Origin: Hyphomicrobium sp.
GTDB lineage: Bacteria > Pseudomonadota > Alphaproteobacteria > Rhizobiales > Hyphomicrobiaceae
DNA: 64,000 bases
Direction of reading: 5' to 3'
Assembly (NCBI GenBank): GCA_030148725.1
Contig: JASBSU010000037.1
Coordinates: forward strand, 1 to 64,000
The first letter of the stretch is position 1, and each line of letters opens with the position of its first letter. The notes below the pieces were generated by a model. That model had not been told where the DNA came from, made no database searches, and worked only from the letters and a program-made list of their open reading frames with translations. Made by a program: the position numbers and the translations under genes. Below, piece by piece: positions 54,796 to 64,000 of the stretch.

Positions 54796-55530
54796 CTACG
54801 TGCAGTCACCATCAAGCAGAGCTTCGGCGAAAACGCGCGCGTGGGGCGGCATTATGGATAGCGGGAGCGCGTCCCCTCGCCGAAGGATGGCGATGTCTTC
54901 GAGCTCGGGCTGCGAGAGCGTGCGCGTGAAGGCGAGGATGCGTTCGCGCAACTGCGCAACCGGCAATGGGCTTCGCCATTCGATACCGATTGTGACGTGA
55001 ACCCCGACGGTCGCCACGTGGTAGCCTGGCACGCGCGAGAGATCCGCGGGCGACAAACCGGTTTCCTCCGATAGCTCGCGCTGGATGCTCGCGTCGATGT
55101 CGATCACATCGTCGATGACGTCGTTGTCGTCGATGACGCCGCTTGGCGGATAGATAAGTCCGGTATTCAGCTGGCCGGGACCCTGACGCCCAAACAACAG
55201 ATGGCCCTCGGCGGATCGGATGAGACTAGCGCCCGATGCCTCTCGAACGCTGTCGCTGGCTGCATACGGCAGCGACCGCCAATAGAGCAGCGTCTTGAAA
55301 TCCGTTTGGAAGAGCGTTCCCTCCAGACGGTCAGAGCCCAGCGTATAGTCGCTGAACAGGTAGATCTGGCCGTTGAACAGCTGGTTTGGGACCGACTTGC
55401 GGCGCTGCCAGTCGCTATCGATCGCGGCGGCGTCTCGTTCCGCAAGGGGCCAGCGCCACTGCCGGACGCGCAAGTCACAGGCCGCGATGCGGTGGTGTTT
55501 TCCTTGGCTTGTCGAGAGTTGCAAGGCCAC
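54796..55530 (-). CDS. NUDIX hydrolase-like protein
   Basis: ASIQRELSEETGLSPADL (Nudix-box-like REx2EExGL). Confidence 0.75.
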   Translation of the reverse strand: MALQLSTSQGKHHRIAACDLRVRQWRWPLAERDAAAIDSDWQRRKSVPNQLFNGQIYLFSDYTLGSDRLEGTLFQTDFKTLLYWRSLPYAASDSVREASGASLIRSAEGHLLFGRQGPGQLNTGLIYPPSGVIDDNDVIDDVIDIDASIQRELSEETGLSPADLSRVPGYHVATVGVHVTIGIEWRSPLPVAQLRERILAFTRTLSQPELEDIAILRRGDALPLSIMPPHARVFAEALLDGDCT

Positions 55531-55840
55531 CGCTCCAGTCGATGCGTGGCAAGTTGGAATCCGGCGATCAAAGACTATTGCGGTACTGAAATCTTAGTTT
55601 TGCCGTGAACCAACCACGCTCGCTCCACGATGAAGGGTTGGAATTAGCAGGTCAGGCGAGGGGGTGCCGAGGGGGACTTTGCACCGAACTTGCTAAGCCG
55701 AACAAGACATGGCCGTCGCGGCGTGCGCGGTGATTTGCACGACGCCAAGGTCGGAGTGTGCCCTCCTTGCGCTCACCAGCGCGAGCCGGCGCACGCGTAG
55801 AAATCCGGCGGTGTCACTTTAACCGGTGATTCCGCTGGAG

Positions 55841-55880
55841 CGGACGGTGGAGGTCCCCGCTTCTCCGCCGTCCGTTTCTT
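55841..55880 (+). terminator. intrinsic-terminator-like hairpin in a long intergenic region
   Basis: CGGACGGTGGAG-gtccccgctt-CTCCGCCGTCCG followed by TTTCTTTG. Confidence 0.5.
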
Positions 55881-55999
55881 TGCGCGCTCTGCCTGCGAGG
55901 TGTGCCTCACGAGCAGAGCTCATGCCTGGAAGGCTCGCACGGCAGTAGCCTCAAGCTACCTCCCCAAAACCGCTGTGCGGGCCTTCTGGCTTGTGCTGT

Positions 56000-56230
56000 C
56001 TAGAGGCAGCCGAGCGTCTTCGATCCACACGTATAGTAGTTGATCATTTCGGCGGAACAGCACGGCTGATCGGCGCCACAGCGCCACGACTTGATCTTGC
56101 CGCTCTGTGTCTTGTGCTTGCAGGTCTTGTACGCCTTTTTCGGCGCGGCCTTGGCGGCATCAGCCGAAAACATCGTCGGCGTCGTGGCGATCGCGGCGGC
56201 GAGGGCGAGCGAAGACAGAATACGCAACAT
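56000..56230 (-). CDS. small secreted Cys-rich protein
   Basis: MLRILSSLALAAAIATTPTMFSADAAKAAPKKAYKTCKHKTQSGKIKSWRCGADQPCCSAEMINYYTCGSKTLGCL. Confidence 0.6.
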   Translation of the reverse strand: MLRILSSLALAAAIATTPTMFSADAAKAAPKKAYKTCKHKTQSGKIKSWRCGADQPCCSAEMINYYTCGSKTLGCL

Positions 56231-56306
56231 GGCAGAACTCCTGATGGCCCGAGGATGGGCCATCAGTATGAGCGAAAATGGGCGATGCTGCAGTTGCAGC
56301 CCGGCC

Positions 56307-57386
<1,080 letters not shown>

Positions 57387-57440
57387 TCAGGTGGGATCCG
57401 GCCGTGAAGTACGCGGCCGGAGCATTTTCTGGCAGCTCCT

Positions 57441-57995
57441 TTAGCTGCTCGCGGGCCCGCGGCCAATGGCGGCGATACCGGTGCGCGACACTTCGACAAG
57501 GCCAAGCTCGGTCATGATCGCGATGAACTCCTCGATTTTCGAGGGTTTACCGGTGACCTCGAAGACGAAGTGCTCGGTCGAGGTATCTACGACCTTGGCC
57601 CGGAAAATCTCGGCAATCCGGAGGGCTTCGATGCGCTTGTCACCCTTCCCCGACACCTTGATCAACGCCAGCTCGCGCTCCAGGGCGACGCCCTCGTTCG
57701 TCAGGTCGCGGACGCGGTGAATAGGGATGAGGCGCTCGAGCTGGTGCTTGATCTGCTCGATGACGTCCGGGGTTCCGCGGGTCACGATCGTGATGCGCGA
57801 GAGATGCTTCTCGTGCTCGGTCTCGGTGACGGTCAAGCTGTCGATGTTGTAGCCGCGGCCAGAGAAGAGGCCGATGACGCGCGCGAGCACGCCGGGCTCG
57901 TTGTCGACGAGGATCGAGAGCGTGCGCGAAACGATCGCCTGGGCTGCGCCGGGGCCGACGTAGTGGCTCTTGGAAACGGGCTTGGCCATGTTCAT
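57441..57995 (-). CDS. ilvH: acetolactate synthase small subunit
   Basis: RTLSILVDNEPGVLARVIGLFSGRGYNIDSLTVTETEHEKHLSRITIVTRG (ACT domain). Confidence 0.95.
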   Translation of the reverse strand: MNMAKPVSKSHYVGPGAAQAIVSRTLSILVDNEPGVLARVIGLFSGRGYNIDSLTVTETEHEKHLSRITIVTRGTPDVIEQIKHQLERLIPIHRVRDLTNEGVALERELALIKVSGKGDKRIEALRIAEIFRAKVVDTSTEHFVFEVTGKPSKIEEFIAIMTELGLVEVSRTGIAAIGRGPASS

Positions 57996-58618
57996 TGCTT
58001 TTTCTCGGGGGCCGTTTTTTCTGGTGCGGATTGCTCGGGTGCGGCAGCGGGTGGTCCTGGCGCCGCGGCTGGCGGTGCCTGTTCCAACTGCGGAACCTTC
58101 ACGCCGGGGAAGAGGGTCTGGAAGAACAGTGGGAAGCCCTGCTCGTCGACGTTGCGTTTGAACTCCGCAACGCGCTCCTTGGAGATCTTGTACTGACCGA
58201 ACGCCGCCCCGACGCGCCGCATCATCGTGCCAGCCAGCATCTGCGGGGTCGGTGCGCCCATCTTCTTCAACGTTTCGGGCGGCATGCGTGAATAGACCAG
58301 CGTCAGAACCTGCGTCTCCATGTAGTCCTGCGCGATGCACGCTTCGAAGGCGCGCGTGTAGTCGGTCGACAGGCTGTGCGTGCGGTAGCAGGCATCGATG
58401 AATGCAAATGCCTTGGTGGCACCCTGGGTGCGCTGGATCTGCGCGAGGCGCGTTGCCGCTTCCTTGATGTTCTCGACCTGATCCCACTTCGGCGCGTCTT
58501 CCGCCGCCAGCGCTATCGCGGTCGCGATCGATCCGGCAGCCGACATCACAAACAGCACGCCGATGCATGCCGCTCGCGATACCGTCCACCTGCCGAAACC
58601 GATCACCACCATTTGCAT
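57992..58618 (-). CDS. uncharacterised exported/TM-anchored protein inside the ilvI-ilvH operon
   Basis: ATGA overlaps with ilvI and ilvH; N-terminal hydrophobic segment; QVENIKEAATRLAQIQRTQGATKAFAFIDACYRTHSLSTDYTRAFEACIAQDYM. Confidence 0.75.
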   Translation of the reverse strand: MQMVVIGFGRWTVSRAACIGVLFVMSAAGSIATAIALAAEDAPKWDQVENIKEAATRLAQIQRTQGATKAFAFIDACYRTHSLSTDYTRAFEACIAQDYMETQVLTLVYSRMPPETLKKMGAPTPQMLAGTMMRRVGAAFGQYKISKERVAEFKRNVDEQGFPLFFQTLFPGVKVPQLEQAPPAAAPGPPAAAPEQSAPEKTAPEKKQ

Positions 58619-60384
58619 CAGACCAGGACCTTGCCCTCTTCGCCGATCGCGCTTCCGACCTCATCGTCGGAAACATCGCTGCCGAGTAGCATCTCGTTGT
58701 GTGCCTTGCCCGACGGGATCATCGGGAAGCAGTTGGCGAGATTGGCCACGCGACAGTCGAAGATGACCGGTCCTTTGGTCTCGATCATGGCGCGGATGGC
58801 ATCATCGAGGTCGTCGGGGTTGTCGCACCGCATACCGGTCCAGCCGTAGGCTTCGGCCAGCTTGACGAAATCCGGCAGGCTTTCGGTATAGCTGTGCGAC
58901 AGGCGGTTGCCGTGCAACAGCTGCTGCCACTGGCGCACCATGCCCATGTACTGGTTGTTGAGGATGAACACCTTCACGGGCAGATCGTACTGCACGGCGG
59001 TCGACGCTTCCTGGATGTTCATCAGGATCGAGGCGTCGCCGGCGATGTCGATGACGAGCGATTTGGGATGGGCAAGCTGCGCGCCGATTGCGGCTGGCAG
59101 GCCGTAGCCCATGGTGCCGAGGCCGCCAGAGGTCATCCAGCGGTTCGGCTCGTCGAAGTGATAGAACTGCGCGGCCCACATCTGGTGCTGGCCGACCTCG
59201 GTGGTGATGTAGGCGTCGCGGTCCTTGGTCAGCGCGAACAGACGCTCGATGGCGTACTGCGGCATGATCACGTCGCGCGAAGGCTTGTAGCTGAGCGACT
59301 TCTTCGCCCGCCAGCCGTCGATCTGCTTCCACCAGGATTTGTGAGCCGCCTTGTCGAGCTGGGGCGACTTCGACTTCCAGATGCGCAGCATGTCCTCGAG
59401 CGTGTAGGCGACGTCACCGACGATGGGGATGTCGACCTTGACGTTCTTGTTGATCGAGGAGGGATCGATGTCGATCTGGATCTTCTGCGAACCGGGCGAG
59501 AATGCATCGAGGCGGCCGGTGATGCGGTCGTCGAAACGCGCGCCGACCGCGATCATCACGTCGCAGTCGTGCATCGCGAAGTTCGCCTCGTAGGTGCCGT
59601 GCATTCCGAGCATGCCCAACCACTGCTTGTCGGACGCGGGGTAAGCGCCGAGACCCATCAGCGTCGAGGTGATGGGATAGCCCGTGAGCCGCACCAACTC
59701 GCGCAGGAGCTGGCTCGCCTTGGGGCCCGAGTTGATGACGCCGCCGCCCGTGTAGAACACCGGCTTCTTGGCGCGCGCCATCAGCTCCACCGCTTCGCGC
59801 ACGGCGTTCTGATCCGGCTTGACGCGCGGCTTGTAGGTCTTGTGCGCGATGTTCGAGGGGCCGACGTAGTTGCCGGTCGCGAACTGAACGTCCTTCGGGA
59901 TGTCGATCACCACGGGGCCGGGGCGGCCCGCCTTGGCGATGTAGAACGCCTCATGGAGGATGCGGGCCAGATCGTTGACGTTCTTCACAAGCCAGTTGTG
60001 CTTGGTGCACGGGCGCGTGATGCCGACCGTATCGCATTCCTGAAAGGCATCGTTGCCGATGAGGTGCGTCGGCACCTGCCCGGTGATGCAGACGAGCGGG
60101 ATGGAATCCATCAGCGCGTCGGTGAGGCCGGTCACGGCATTGGTGGCACCTGGGCCGGATGTCACCAGGGCGACGCCGACCTTGCCGGTGGAGCGCGCAT
60201 AGCCTTCGGCGGCATGCAGCGCGCCGCCTTCCTGACGCACGAGGATGTGCTTGATGCGCTCCTGCTGGAACAGCTCATCATATATCGGCAGCACGGCGCC
60301 GCCGGGGTAGCCGAAGATATGTTCAACGCCCTGATCGTTGAGGGCTGCGAGCACCATTTCTGCGCCCGTCATCGTACGTGCCAT
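58618..60384 (-). CDS. ilvI: acetolactate synthase large subunit
   Basis: MTGAEMVLAALNDQGVEHIFGYPGGAVLPIYDELF...GDASILMNIQEASTAVQYDLPVKVFILNNQYMGMVRQWQ. Confidence 0.96.
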   Translation of the reverse strand: MARTMTGAEMVLAALNDQGVEHIFGYPGGAVLPIYDELFQQERIKHILVRQEGGALHAAEGYARSTGKVGVALVTSGPGATNAVTGLTDALMDSIPLVCITGQVPTHLIGNDAFQECDTVGITRPCTKHNWLVKNVNDLARILHEAFYIAKAGRPGPVVIDIPKDVQFATGNYVGPSNIAHKTYKPRVKPDQNAVREAVELMARAKKPVFYTGGGVINSGPKASQLLRELVRLTGYPITSTLMGLGAYPASDKQWLGMLGMHGTYEANFAMHDCDVMIAVGARFDDRITGRLDAFSPGSQKIQIDIDPSSINKNVKVDIPIVGDVAYTLEDMLRIWKSKSPQLDKAAHKSWWKQIDGWRAKKSLSYKPSRDVIMPQYAIERLFALTKDRDAYITTEVGQHQMWAAQFYHFDEPNRWMTSGGLGTMGYGLPAAIGAQLAHPKSLVIDIAGDASILMNIQEASTAVQYDLPVKVFILNNQYMGMVRQWQQLLHGNRLSHSYTESLPDFVKLAEAYGWTGMRCDNPDDLDDAIRAMIETKGPVIFDCRVANLANCFPMIPSGKAHNEMLLGSDVSDDEVGSAIGEEGKVLV

Positions 60385-60468
60385 TGCCAACTCCACGGCT
60401 CGGCGCCGGGTTTTGAGGCGCCGCTAGGGATGTGTTGGCGCGCAACCTATGGCGACGGCTGGCTGGGG

Positions 60469-61401
60469 TCAATGAGCGTTTTGAACGAAAGATGCGATAT
60501 TTTCTTCTATTGTTTTCATTTCTTGCGCGAATACGGCTTTCCACGCAATCATGTTGCTGCGGGCCCATGTCAGCTGCCGTTTGGCGTATTGGCGGGTCTC
60601 CGTCTGGCCCGCTGCGATGGCCTCATCCCTTGTCAACTCGCCAGACGCGTGGAGCATGAGAGGACGCACGCCGAGGGCCGTCAGTATCGGCGCCGGGGCG
60701 GCAATCCCCTTGGCGCCAAGTTGCATCACCTCGTCGAGTGCCCCCTCCTCCAGCATGGATGCAAAACGCGCATCGATGCGGCGATAGAGTTCGTCTCGCT
60801 CCTGCACGACAAGGAGCGGAATCGTCCGGTCGAGCGGCAGCACCGGCTGGCGCGGAACGCGCTGCCACTGTGCGAGCGACACGCCGGTTGCCTCGAGCAC
60901 TTCGAGCGCCCGCACGATGCGCTGCGTGTCGGTCACGGCGAGGCGCTCCGCCATCTCGGGGTCTCGTGCAGCCAGCTCAGCGTGGAGCGCGGACGCGCCA
61001 AGCTCGGCACCGCGGGCACGCCAATGGGCGCGGATGTCGTCCGGAACCGCCGGTATCGGTGACAGTCCCTCGGTCAGTGTTTTGAAGTAGAGCCCGGTGC
61101 CGCCGACGATGATCGCGCGGCGTCCGTCACGCTCGGCCTGATCCAGCACGCGCGCCACATCGGCGGCATAGCGACCGGCGGAGTAGCTTTCCGATCCAGG
61201 CACGCACCCATAAAGGGCGTGCGGCACGCGCGCTTCGTCCTCGGCGCTCGGACGCGCGGTCAGTATCCGAAGCTCGCGGTAGACCTGCATGGAATCCGCG
61301 TTGACGACGATGCCGCCAAGACGTTCCGCCAAGCGCAGCGCCAAGCCGGATTTTCCGCTTGCCGTCGGTCCTGCAATAAGGATGGGGCGCATGTCGTTCA
61401 T
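60469..61401 (-). CDS. miaA: tRNA dimethylallyltransferase
   Basis: RPILIAGPTASGKSGLALRLAERLGGIVVNADSMQVYRELRILTARP...RQYAKRQLTWAR. Confidence 0.96.
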   Translation of the reverse strand: MNDMRPILIAGPTASGKSGLALRLAERLGGIVVNADSMQVYRELRILTARPSAEDEARVPHALYGCVPGSESYSAGRYAADVARVLDQAERDGRRAIIVGGTGLYFKTLTEGLSPIPAVPDDIRAHWRARGAELGASALHAELAARDPEMAERLAVTDTQRIVRALEVLEATGVSLAQWQRVPRQPVLPLDRTIPLLVVQERDELYRRIDARFASMLEEGALDEVMQLGAKGIAAPAPILTALGVRPLMLHASGELTRDEAIAAGQTETRQYAKRQLTWARSNMIAWKAVFAQEMKTIEENIASFVQNAH

Positions 61402-61448
61402 GCGTCATGGCCTAGCGCACCAGCGCTGACTAATCCATTGCGGGCCGT

Positions 61449-62858
61449 CTAATAGTTGATGGTCGTGCGCATGGCGAACACGGCGGCGTTCGGGATGGGG
61501 ACATAAGGATCGTCCGGATTTGCGGTATGGCCTCCGGGGTTCCAGAAATATTGGAAGTCGGGCTGCAGATAGAGGCCCTTCACGATCTCCGCGGTGTAGC
61601 TCACCTCCAGCACGCCTTCGAAGCTCGGCACGACTGGCTGGCCGGTCTGTTCGTAGTAGTCGATGAGCTGGGAGGACACGCCCGTGTAGATGAAGCCGAT
61701 ACCGAACGTATCGTTTTTGCGCGCGTCGAGCAGGCCGTGGACAGTGATGCCGGCCTCGAAGTAGTTCTGGATGAGGTTGCCCTCCGGCGGCGCCGCCATG
61801 TAGCTGCCGAACAATGTCACACCGCGCTGATCGCCCGGACCCGGCACGCGATAGACCATCTGATCGAGGATGGCATAGAAGCCGTAGTCCTTCGTGGCTT
61901 GCTGGCCGGGGATGCCTAGGAGCCCGATCGGCAAGCCGTTGTTGCCAACGGCCTGTGGCACGAAGCTGCCAAAAAAGCGATAGGCGCCAAGCTTGAGCTT
62001 GCCGGCGAGCTCACCCTCGCCCTGGTTGTACTTGATCGACGTCTCGGCGATGAACATCGGCGACGTAAACGGAAACAAAAGGCCGTTCGGGTTGCACTCC
62101 TGGGGGACTTCGTCGTCGGGGCAATCGCCCGCCGGATCGCCCGCAAACAGACCAAATAGAAAACCGATCGTATCGTTGGGGTCGAACGCGAGGCGCGCTC
62201 CAGGCGAAGCCAACGGATATGACGGACCGCCATCCGGCAGGTTGATGCCCATGATCGAAGGCCAGCCAAACGAGCCGTTGAGGAACGCGGCGCCGCTCTC
62301 GCCAATGGCGAACTCTGAATCTGCCGAAAGCTGGCCGACGCGCAGCGACAACCGATCGTCGAGGAGCTTCTGCTCCAGGTAAATCTCGAAAAGCCGCGTC
62401 GATGGCAACGCCTCGATGAAGCCGACCGGCATCAGCACGCCGAGGTTCATCGCGGAGATGCTCTGGCCGTGGATCTGGTAGCCGTTGGCGAAGAACCTCA
62501 GCCCTTGCCACCCGACAGCCTTTTCGAGATCGATACCGATGTCGACGCCCAGCCGCCCGATATAGCGTGGCTTCTGGGAGTAGCCACCGACCGGATTGCC
62601 GGCGGTATCGGCGATGTAGTTGATGGCGTAGGTGATGCCCCGGCCGGCCAGCATGGCCCGTACTCCGCCGGGATCAGCGAATGCTCGCGGAAAATTCGAG
62701 GCGATGGACGGCTCGGGAAGGCCCGGCACGCGGTCGCTCTCGTCCTCGATGGACTGTCCTGCGGCGGGCGAACTGCACAACGCTAAGGCAGCACAGAGGG
62801 TCGCGATGACGGACGCATGTCTGGAAACGTCCCGAGCGCGATAGGGCCCGCGAGGCAT
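61449..62858 (-). CDS. OprB-type carbohydrate-selective porin
   Basis: Signal peptide; GITYAINYIADTAGNPVGGYSQKPRYIGRLGVDIGIDLEKAVGW...LEVSYTAEIVKGLYLQPDFQYFWNPGGH. Confidence 0.9.
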   Translation of the reverse strand: MPRGPYRARDVSRHASVIATLCAALALCSSPAAGQSIEDESDRVPGLPEPSIASNFPRAFADPGGVRAMLAGRGITYAINYIADTAGNPVGGYSQKPRYIGRLGVDIGIDLEKAVGWQGLRFFANGYQIHGQSISAMNLGVLMPVGFIEALPSTRLFEIYLEQKLLDDRLSLRVGQLSADSEFAIGESGAAFLNGSFGWPSIMGINLPDGGPSYPLASPGARLAFDPNDTIGFLFGLFAGDPAGDCPDDEVPQECNPNGLLFPFTSPMFIAETSIKYNQGEGELAGKLKLGAYRFFGSFVPQAVGNNGLPIGLLGIPGQQATKDYGFYAILDQMVYRVPGPGDQRGVTLFGSYMAAPPEGNLIQNYFEAGITVHGLLDARKNDTFGIGFIYTGVSSQLIDYYEQTGQPVVPSFEGVLEVSYTAEIVKGLYLQPDFQYFWNPGGHTANPDDPYVPIPNAAVFAMRTTINY

Positions 62859-63234
62859 TTTCGATCCAGTGCTCCCTTCGCCGGGGCGATCCCAGCGCGA
62901 CCGACCGACGTCGGTCCGACCTGCTGCACGCAGAATTGGCACGATTCGCGCGGGCGCAGATCGGAGCTGCCACATCGACTGTAAGGTCCTGATGATTCGT
63001 GACGACACGTGGTCTCAAGCACGCCTTTTTGGGTCGGCCCGAGCACGGGGCGCTCTCCCTATCCGCGTCCCGCAACAGCCGTGTGACCGTCAAAACACGT
63101 CAAGTCGTGGATTCGCCAGCGATCGCGACACGCATCAGGGCAGGCCGGACTTGTCGCGCTGCACCGAAGCCGCTAGCCATCTACAAATGGCTCCGGCGGC
63201 AATATCGCCTAAGCCAAGAACTCGGAGAGCGCAT

Positions 63235-63477
63235 ATGGCGGAAGAAGCAATCGTGGCACAGGCCGGGCCGTACCAGGTCGAGCTGACGGAGGGGAAACCC
63301 TACTTCTACTGCCGCTGCGGGCGCTCCCAGAAGCAGCCCTTCTGTGACGGCACGCACACGGGCACGGGCATCGAGCCGCTGCGCTTCGTCGTCGACCACA
63401 CCGGCACCTTCAACATCTGCGGCTGCAAACAGACCGATGACGAGCCATTCTGCGACGGATCGCATCTTTTGCTCTAG
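63235..63477 (+). CDS. double CDGSH iron-sulfur domain protein
   Basis: CRCGRSQKQPFCDGTH and CGCKQTDDEPFCDGSH. Confidence 0.93.
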   Translation: MAEEAIVAQAGPYQVELTEGKPYFYCRCGRSQKQPFCDGTHTGTGIEPLRFVVDHTGTFNICGCKQTDDEPFCDGSHLLL

Positions 63478-63510
63478 ACTACAGGTGATAGACCGGGGAT
63501 CGGGGGAAGA

Positions 63511-64000
63511 ATGGACTATTTCGTTCAGCAGCTGATCAACGGTCTCTCGCTCGGCTCCATCTACGGGCTCATCGCCATCGGATACACGATGGTGTTCGGC
63601 ATCATCGGCATGGTGAACTTCGCCCATGGCGACGTGTTCATGGTCTCGGCGTTCATCGCGCTGATCCTGTTTCTTATCCTCACGCAAATTCTCGGCGTCG
63701 CAGCGATCGGGCTTGCGCTGCTCATCGTGCTGGTGCTCGGCATGGTCCTGACCGCGCTGTGGAGCTGGGTGATCGAGCGTGTCGCCTATCGACCGCTGGC
63801 GGGCTCTTTCCGCCTCGCCCCGCTCATCTCGGCAATCGGCATGGCGATCTTCCTGTCGAACTTCGTGCAGCTCACACAGGGCCCGCGCAACAAGTCGGTG
63901 CCGCCGATGCTCAACGGGACCGTTTCGATTCCCATCGGCAACGGCTCTGTGACGATCTCGGAAAAGCAGTTCCTGATCTTCGCTGTGACGGCCGTGCTGC
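63511..64000 (+). CDS. branched-chain amino-acid ABC transporter permease, LivH-type (partial)
   Basis: MDYFVQQLINGLSLGSIYGLIAIGYTMVFGIIGMVNFAHGDVFMVSAFIALI...; runs off the window. Confidence 0.93.
   Translation, partial: MDYFVQQLINGLSLGSIYGLIAIGYTMVFGIIGMVNFAHGDVFMVSAFIALILFLILTQILGVAAIGLALLIVLVLGMVLTALWSWVIERVAYRPLAGSFRLAPLISAIGMAIFLSNFVQLTQGPRNKSVPPMLNGTVSIPIGNGSVTISEKQFLIFAVTAVL

Noticed and set aside
58699-61062. 787-aa + strand ORF antisense to ilvI/miaA
   Set aside because: Shadow frame of ilvI and miaA with repetitive His/Arg/Val/Asp composition.

Overview
This 64 kb GC-rich window looks alphaproteobacterial (Hyphomicrobiales-like by gene content; inferred). It contains a complete-looking temperate podovirus prophage of about 44.2 kb inserted in a tRNA-Lys(CTT) gene. 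The prophage ends are marked by an exact 48-bp direct repeat (5712-5759 and 49937-49984), which I read by eye. Left host flank: a partial cupin protein, a quinoprotein dehydrogenase, a PQQ-type sugar dehydrogenase and a protein with two cold-shock-like domains. Right host flank: tRNA-Lys, PilZ, an MreB paralogue, leuA with an apparent leucine-rich leader peptide, PhzF, NUDIX, ilvC/ilvH/ilvI, miaA, an OprB-type porin, a double-CDGSH protein and a partial livH-type permease. Prophage modules, left to right: integrase and small early genes (-), S24-type repressor, small early/replication genes (DnaA-domain-IV-like HTH, TOPRIM primase, J-domain protein, SF3-type primase/helicase), terminase, podoviral head and connector genes (BPP-1-like capsid and cement), three large internal virion proteins, a pectate-lyase-fold tailspike, an antisense acyltransferase, lysis genes, and a right-end accessory block with a minimal ATP-dependent ligase. 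The observations most worth follow-up are: a dense GGAACG/CGTTCC array plus GC hairpin before the terminase genes; candidate integrase arm sites at both prophage ends; a four-copy dispersed repeat (GCCTGCGGGTTTCCA); a ParB/ddrB-like domain inside a putative ejected virion protein; and the leuA leader. All family assignments come from reading the sequence by eye; no database searches were run.
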